The translations under genes and the position numbers were made by a program. Source: JAKFFN01 sp036675025 (lineage in GTDB: Bacteria > Sumerlaeota > Sumerlaeia > Sumerlaeales > Sumerlaeaceae). Taken from it: a stretch of 25,657 nt of DNA. The notes below the pieces were generated by a model. It did no database searches. It was not told the DNA's origin and worked only from the letters and a program-made list of their open reading frames with translations. Shown here piece after piece: positions 22,277 through 25,657 of this stretch; within the stretch, counting starts at the first letter, position 1; each line of letters starts with the position of its first letter. The DNA lies in the NCBI GenBank assembly GCA_036675025.1, contig JAKFFN010000401.1:1-25657 (forward strand), read 5' to 3'.

Positions 22277-25066
22277 TTACACGAGGCTGCCGAGTTTTCC
22301 GCCGCCGAGATCGATCAACATCGCGCGACGCTCATGGTGCTCCAGGGTGCGGAAATCACCAATGCCCTGTGCGCGGATAAGCGTGCCGAATGAGAAATCA
22401 ACACCCGGTATCTCCACATCGCGCTTGGGGTCATCCACTATCACGACGAAAATACCATTGTTCGCACCGCCCTTATGAAGCTGGCCGGTGCTGTGCAGAT
22501 AACGGGGACCGAACCCGATGGTTACAGGGCAGCCGGTCCGGTCGCGCAGGGTTGCCGCCGCCCGCTCCAGCATCTTCCGGTTGGCATCGGTCTGTGGGAT
22601 AAACGCCAGCAGCGAAATGTAATCGCCCGCTTCAGCCGTGCCGGCCAGGCATTTCACAGCATCCTTCAGGTTCCGCGCCCGCCCACACTGCTTGGCTACG
22701 GACTTACCGAATGTAACAGCCGCATCTTTTTCTGTGAAGCTCGACTTCGGTTTTGGCACCTCGCCCTGCTTGTGATACTCCTCAAGCAGCGCATTGGTGT
22801 TTGCCTTGGCCTCGCTTACGTTAGGCTCATCAAAGGGATTAATGTGCAGCAGCGCACCGGCAATTGCCGTCGCTGCTTCCCAGCGGTAAAACTCCGCGCC
22901 AAGATCATACACATCGGCAAGAGTGATGCGAACCACCGGATGCCCTGCGCCCTGCAGTGCATCCAGATGCGTATCCTTTCCCTCTTCACCATCCAGTTTG
23001 ATTCCCACAAACAGGCGATCGTTGCCGTACTTGCGCAGGTCAGCCGGCTGCTCCAGGTCCACCGGCAGAATTCCTTTGCCTAGTTTACCGGTGCTTTCGG
23101 CAATCAACTGCTCGATCCACGCACCCATCGGCGCCAGACTATCGCTGGCCACTAGCGTCAGCTTGTCTCGACCCTGTTCCGCCAACACTCCAAGGATAGC
23201 GCCCAGGCGCACCGAGGCATCTGCCTGTGCCGGCACAAGATCCGCCATGTCTTTTGAGAAAGCAATCGCGCGTTTCAGCAGGCGCTCAATATCGATGCCG
23301 ATCAGCGCCATCGGCACAAGGCCGAACAACGAAAGCGCACTGTAGCGCCCACCAATGTCTGGCGGGTTGATAAACGTCGCGCGGAATTTCTCCTTCTTCG
23401 CCAGCTTCTGAAGGCTTGTGCCCGGATCAGTAATGGCGATGAAATGGCTGCCGGGGTTGCTGAGGCCGGTGGCCTCGAGTTCCGTGCGGAAGTACTGGTA
23501 AAGGCTCATTGTCTCGATGGTGCCGCCGGATTTGCTGGCAACGATAAACACGGCCTTATTAATTTCCATGGAAGAGCGCGCGGCGCGAATCGCTTCGGGC
23601 GCCGTCGTATCCAGCACCACCAGTTGCGGGTAACCGCTCTTTTCGCCAAACACGTTCGCGCATACTTCCGGACACAGGCTGCTGCCGCCCATGCCCAGCA
23701 GCACTACGTGCTTCATGCGGTCGCGGCGTGCTGCCTCGACCACGGCCTTGATTTCCTGAACCTGCTCAAGCATTTTAACGGGAGCATCAACCCAGCCCAG
23801 GCGATTTGCGATCTTCTTATACTCGCTGCGGTCTTCGGTAAAGAGTGACGGGTCTTTAGATGCCAGGCGACGCCCAAACCGGCCTTCACTCATGCTGTTC
23901 ATGGCGGCGGTTACAGGCTTCTCGTATTTGCCGAGTACTTCATCCTGCTTGTGGAACCCGAGGTGCGACAGGCGCTTGGCGGAAATGCTCATCAGCAGCT
24001 TGTCGAAGGGTGCATTAAATTTCTGCACGCCTTCTTCCACCAGTTGCCAGGTTACCTTCTCAATGTCGATGCCGACGGCTGCCAGGTCTTTAAGAACCTG
24101 CTTTTCGTAACTGATGTTGGTTTCGACAGTGTCTGGCTTGGCAACGCCGGTCGCGCGCCATGCATCAATGGTCGCCATGGGCATTGTGTTTACAGTGTCT
24201 TTTCCGATAAGCGGGGCCACATAGACAAGCGCATCATAAAGAGGGTTTTTGCTGCTGGTGCTTGCCCAGAGAGGACGCTGCACCTTTGCACCGGCCTTTT
24301 TCAGTGCCTGCCAGCGCTTGCCGCCAAACACCTGCTTGTAATCCTGATACGCCAGCTTTCCATTCGCAATTGCCACCTGTCCGAGCAGAGCATGAGCTTT
24401 GGGATTTGGCCGTGTCGCGAGCAGCCCATCCACCAGCACATCAATACGGCTGATGAAGAAGCTGGCCACAGATGCAATGTTGCGCACAGACTTGCCAGCC
24501 TTACGCCGCTCTTCCAGACCAGAGATATACGCGACCATAACTTCGCCGTAGGCCTCACGGGAGAAGATCAGCGTGACGTTCACGTTGATTCCATCGGCAA
24601 TCAGTTGGCGGATCGCCGGGATACCTTCGGGTGTTGCAGGCACCTTAATAAAAACATTCGGCCGCGCCACGGCTTCCCACAGGCGATGAGCCTCTGCGAT
24701 GGTACCTTCCGTATCAAAGGCCAGGTAAGGCGAGACCTCCAGGCTGATGTAGCCATCAACGCCGTTAGAGCTTGTATAGACCGGCTTCAATACGTCAGCA
24801 GCTTTGCGGATATCGTCTACCGCCAGGCCCTCATACATCTCCACAGCAGATTTTCCGGCGAGGGCCAGCTTGTGAATCTGTGAATCGTAAAGATCGCTGC
24901 CCGAAATAGCCTTCTGGAAAATATCGGGATTTGATGTAACGCCGCGAAGGCCGTCATCTTTGATCATCCGGCGGAGCGTACCGTCCTGGATCATGCTCCG
25001 GCTGATGGTATCCATCCAGAAGCTTTGCCCGTAGTCGAGCAGTTGGCGAAGAGGGTTTTCTTTCAT
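22277..25066 (-). CDS. Bifunctional transaldolase / glucose-6-phosphate isomerase
   Basis: One 929-residue chain joins two cytoplasmic sugar-phosphate enzymes. The transaldolase part (about 1-370) has WMDTISRSMI, RGVTSNPDIFQKAI, and FIKVPATPEG with the Schiff-base Lys141. Transaldolase moves a dihydroxyacetone unit between pentose-pathway sugars and yields fructose-6-phosphate. The isomerase part (about 390-929) has VVLLGMGGSSLCPEV near 450-462, IVASKSGGTIETMSLYQYF near 503-520, FINPPDIGGRYSALSLFGLV, and a C-terminal region with HINPFDEPNV. It interconverts fructose-6-phosphate and glucose-6-phosphate. Such Tal-Pgi fusions are known in several bacterial phyla, so the joint is real rather than an error; the frame is unbroken. 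The start ATG at 25066 has GGAA seven bases upstream. It converges on thiC. Confidence 0.95.
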   Translation of the reverse strand: MKENPLRQLLDYGQSFWMDTISRSMIQDGTLRRMIKDDGLRGVTSNPDIFQKAISGSDLYDSQIHKLALAGKSAVEMYEGLAVDDIRKAADVLKPVYTSSNGVDGYISLEVSPYLAFDTEGTIAEAHRLWEAVARPNVFIKVPATPEGIPAIRQLIADGINVNVTLIFSREAYGEVMVAYISGLEERRKAGKSVRNIASVASFFISRIDVLVDGLLATRPNPKAHALLGQVAIANGKLAYQDYKQVFGGKRWQALKKAGAKVQRPLWASTSSKNPLYDALVYVAPLIGKDTVNTMPMATIDAWRATGVAKPDTVETNISYEKQVLKDLAAVGIDIEKVTWQLVEEGVQKFNAPFDKLLMSISAKRLSHLGFHKQDEVLGKYEKPVTAAMNSMSEGRFGRRLASKDPSLFTEDRSEYKKIANRLGWVDAPVKMLEQVQEIKAVVEAARRDRMKHVVLLGMGGSSLCPEVCANVFGEKSGYPQLVVLDTTAPEAIRAARSSMEINKAVFIVASKSGGTIETMSLYQYFRTELEATGLSNPGSHFIAITDPGTSLQKLAKKEKFRATFINPPDIGGRYSALSLFGLVPMALIGIDIERLLKRAIAFSKDMADLVPAQADASVRLGAILGVLAEQGRDKLTLVASDSLAPMGAWIEQLIAESTGKLGKGILPVDLEQPADLRKYGNDRLFVGIKLDGEEGKDTHLDALQGAGHPVVRITLADVYDLGAEFYRWEAATAIAGALLHINPFDEPNVSEAKANTNALLEEYHKQGEVPKPKSSFTEKDAAVTFGKSVAKQCGRARNLKDAVKCLAGTAEAGDYISLLAFIPQTDANRKMLERAAATLRDRTGCPVTIGFGPRYLHSTGQLHKGGANNGIFVVIVDDPKRDVEIPGVDFSFGTLIRAQGIGDFRTLEHHERRAMLIDLGGGKLGSLV

Positions 25067-25194
25067 GCTGATTCCAAGCCTTTAGTTCGTTGATATGTTA
25101 GCTGTTTATGAAACCCGGCAATAAGTCGCGCGAGGGATAGTGTAACGCAAAGTAAACCAGAAGGCTTACCCAACCTTTCACTTGAAGACGCAAG

Positions 25195-25224
25195 TTTTTA
25201 TTCAGCATACAAGAGCCATGTCAA
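25195..25224 (-). promoter_or_regulatory. Candidate promoter of tal-pgi
   Basis: On the minus strand TTGACA (25219-25224) is a perfect -35 sequence and TAAAAA (25195-25200) is an acceptable -10 at 18-base spacing. The leader would be about 120 bases. The same region also overlaps the 5' side of the diverging glycosyltransferase gene. Confidence 0.35.
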
Positions 25225-25234
25225 AGCGTGTTCA

Positions 25235-25657
25235 ATGGTAGATATCGAATCAATTACAGCCCATGAGCTGGTAACGATAGTAATAGTTAACTACGAAACC
25301 AGCGCGTATGTCAGGCGATGCATTGAATCACTTCAGAAGCAGAACCAGCGATGGGAAGCCGTCATCGTCGACAATCCGTCTGATGCCAATGATTACGCAA
25401 AGCTGCCGGAAGATGAAAATGTCCGCGTGGTGCGTTCACCGGAAAACGTTGGTTACGGGCTCGGATGCAACCTGGGCGCGGCGGCTTCTTCCCCTGAAAG
25501 CGCTTTCATCTGTATTCTGAATCCTGACACAGCAGTGCCCGAGGGCGAACTGTCTCGCTGGGTAGGCGAATACTATGTGTCCTGCCCCGATGGCGGAATA
25601 CTGGGTCCGGCTCTTCACAACGATAATGGTGCCATTCAGCGATCCAGCTACAGGTTC
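25235..25657 (+). CDS. GT2 family glycosyltransferase, rhamnosyltransferase-like (partial, runs off right edge)
   Basis: The frame opens at ATG 25235 and continues to the edge (141 residues). The nucleotide-sugar-binding start VTIVIVNYETSAYVRRCIESL, split here at the first helix, is followed by AVIVDNPSDAND, PENVGYGLGCNLGA, and ILNPDT, the usual metal-binding position of this subgroup (WbbL-like rhamnosyl- and related transferases). Such enzymes build lipopolysaccharide or exopolysaccharide chains in the cytoplasm. The sugar cannot be read. The ribosome site is weak, and an out-of-frame ATG at 25218 stops at once. It is divergent from tal-pgi. The C-terminus lies outside the window. Confidence 0.85.
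   Translation, partial: MVDIESITAHELVTIVIVNYETSAYVRRCIESLQKQNQRWEAVIVDNPSDANDYAKLPEDENVRVVRSPENVGYGLGCNLGAAASSPESAFICILNPDTAVPEGELSRWVGEYYVSCPDGGILGPALHNDNGAIQRSSYRF

Noticed and set aside
23951..24883. Plus-strand open frame (310 residues) opposite the transaldolase part
   Set aside because: It is a shadow of the Tal-Pgi fusion with no motif or ribosome site of its own.
22277..25066. Tal-Pgi joint as a sequencing or assembly error
   Set aside because: The frame is unbroken through the joint, both halves are complete, and such fusions are known in other bacteria.

Overview
This is a 25.7 kb chromosomal window from a bacterium of moderate GC (roughly the mid-50s by eye). Genes are densely packed and several use TTG or GTG starts. 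I see no phage, insertion sequence, CRISPR array, rRNA or tRNA. The gene mix (undecaprenyl-diphosphatase, prokaryotic M23 peptidase, siroheme reductase, ThiC under a TPP riboswitch, fused transaldolase/phosphoglucose isomerase, GH116 enzyme, glucokinase-regulatory-protein-like double-SIS protein) suggests a free-living heterotroph from a lineage such as Acidobacteriota, Hydrogenedentes or Sumerlaeota. The phylum cannot be fixed from the sequence alone.

Layout. Positions 1-1485 (minus): a dolichol-phosphate-mannose-synthase-like glycosyltransferase followed by a SAM methyltransferase cut by the left edge. Positions 1651-5188 (plus): a cell-envelope cluster of UppP, a membrane-anchored SGNH hydrolase and a secreted M23 peptidase. 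Positions 5328-8204 (plus): a large secreted beta-helix protein made of two ancient tandem copies, closed by a strong terminator. Positions 8268-8693 hold an AT-richer gap with a possible 27-residue ORF. Positions 8694-10520: a bacterial relative of vertebrate glucokinase regulatory protein (GKRP), with a His-Asp repeat inserted in its second SIS domain. Positions 10611-12233: ferredoxin-type nitrite/sulfite reductase. Positions 12370-15528: a GH116 glycosidase with an extra beta-sandwich module inside it. Positions 15577-18521 (minus): an orphan HicB-like protein, adenosine deaminase with a long acidic N-terminal tail, a MarR regulator and HisH. Positions 18660-19856 (plus): class I aminotransferase. 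Positions 19857-20264: an unusually structured intergenic stretch that ends in the TPP riboswitch controlling thiC (20265-22193). Positions 22277-25066 (minus): transaldolase-phosphoglucose isomerase fusion. Position 25235 to the right edge (plus): the start of a GT2 glycosyltransferase.

Links between genes. UppP, the SGNH hydrolase, the M23 peptidase and the flanking glycosyltransferases fit envelope or polysaccharide assembly. The Tal-Pgi fusion makes and consumes fructose-6-phosphate, the ligand of GKRP, so the two could be functionally linked although they are 12 kb apart. The GH116 enzyme would feed glucose or a related sugar into the same pool. Most transcription units end in clear intrinsic hairpins, two of which lie between convergent genes and could work in both directions.

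The best leads are the GKRP-like protein with its (HD)6H insertion and split MurQ signature, the GH116 enzyme with an inserted module, the likely translational TPP switch, and the unexplained structured element with repeated CCAAAT words upstream of it.
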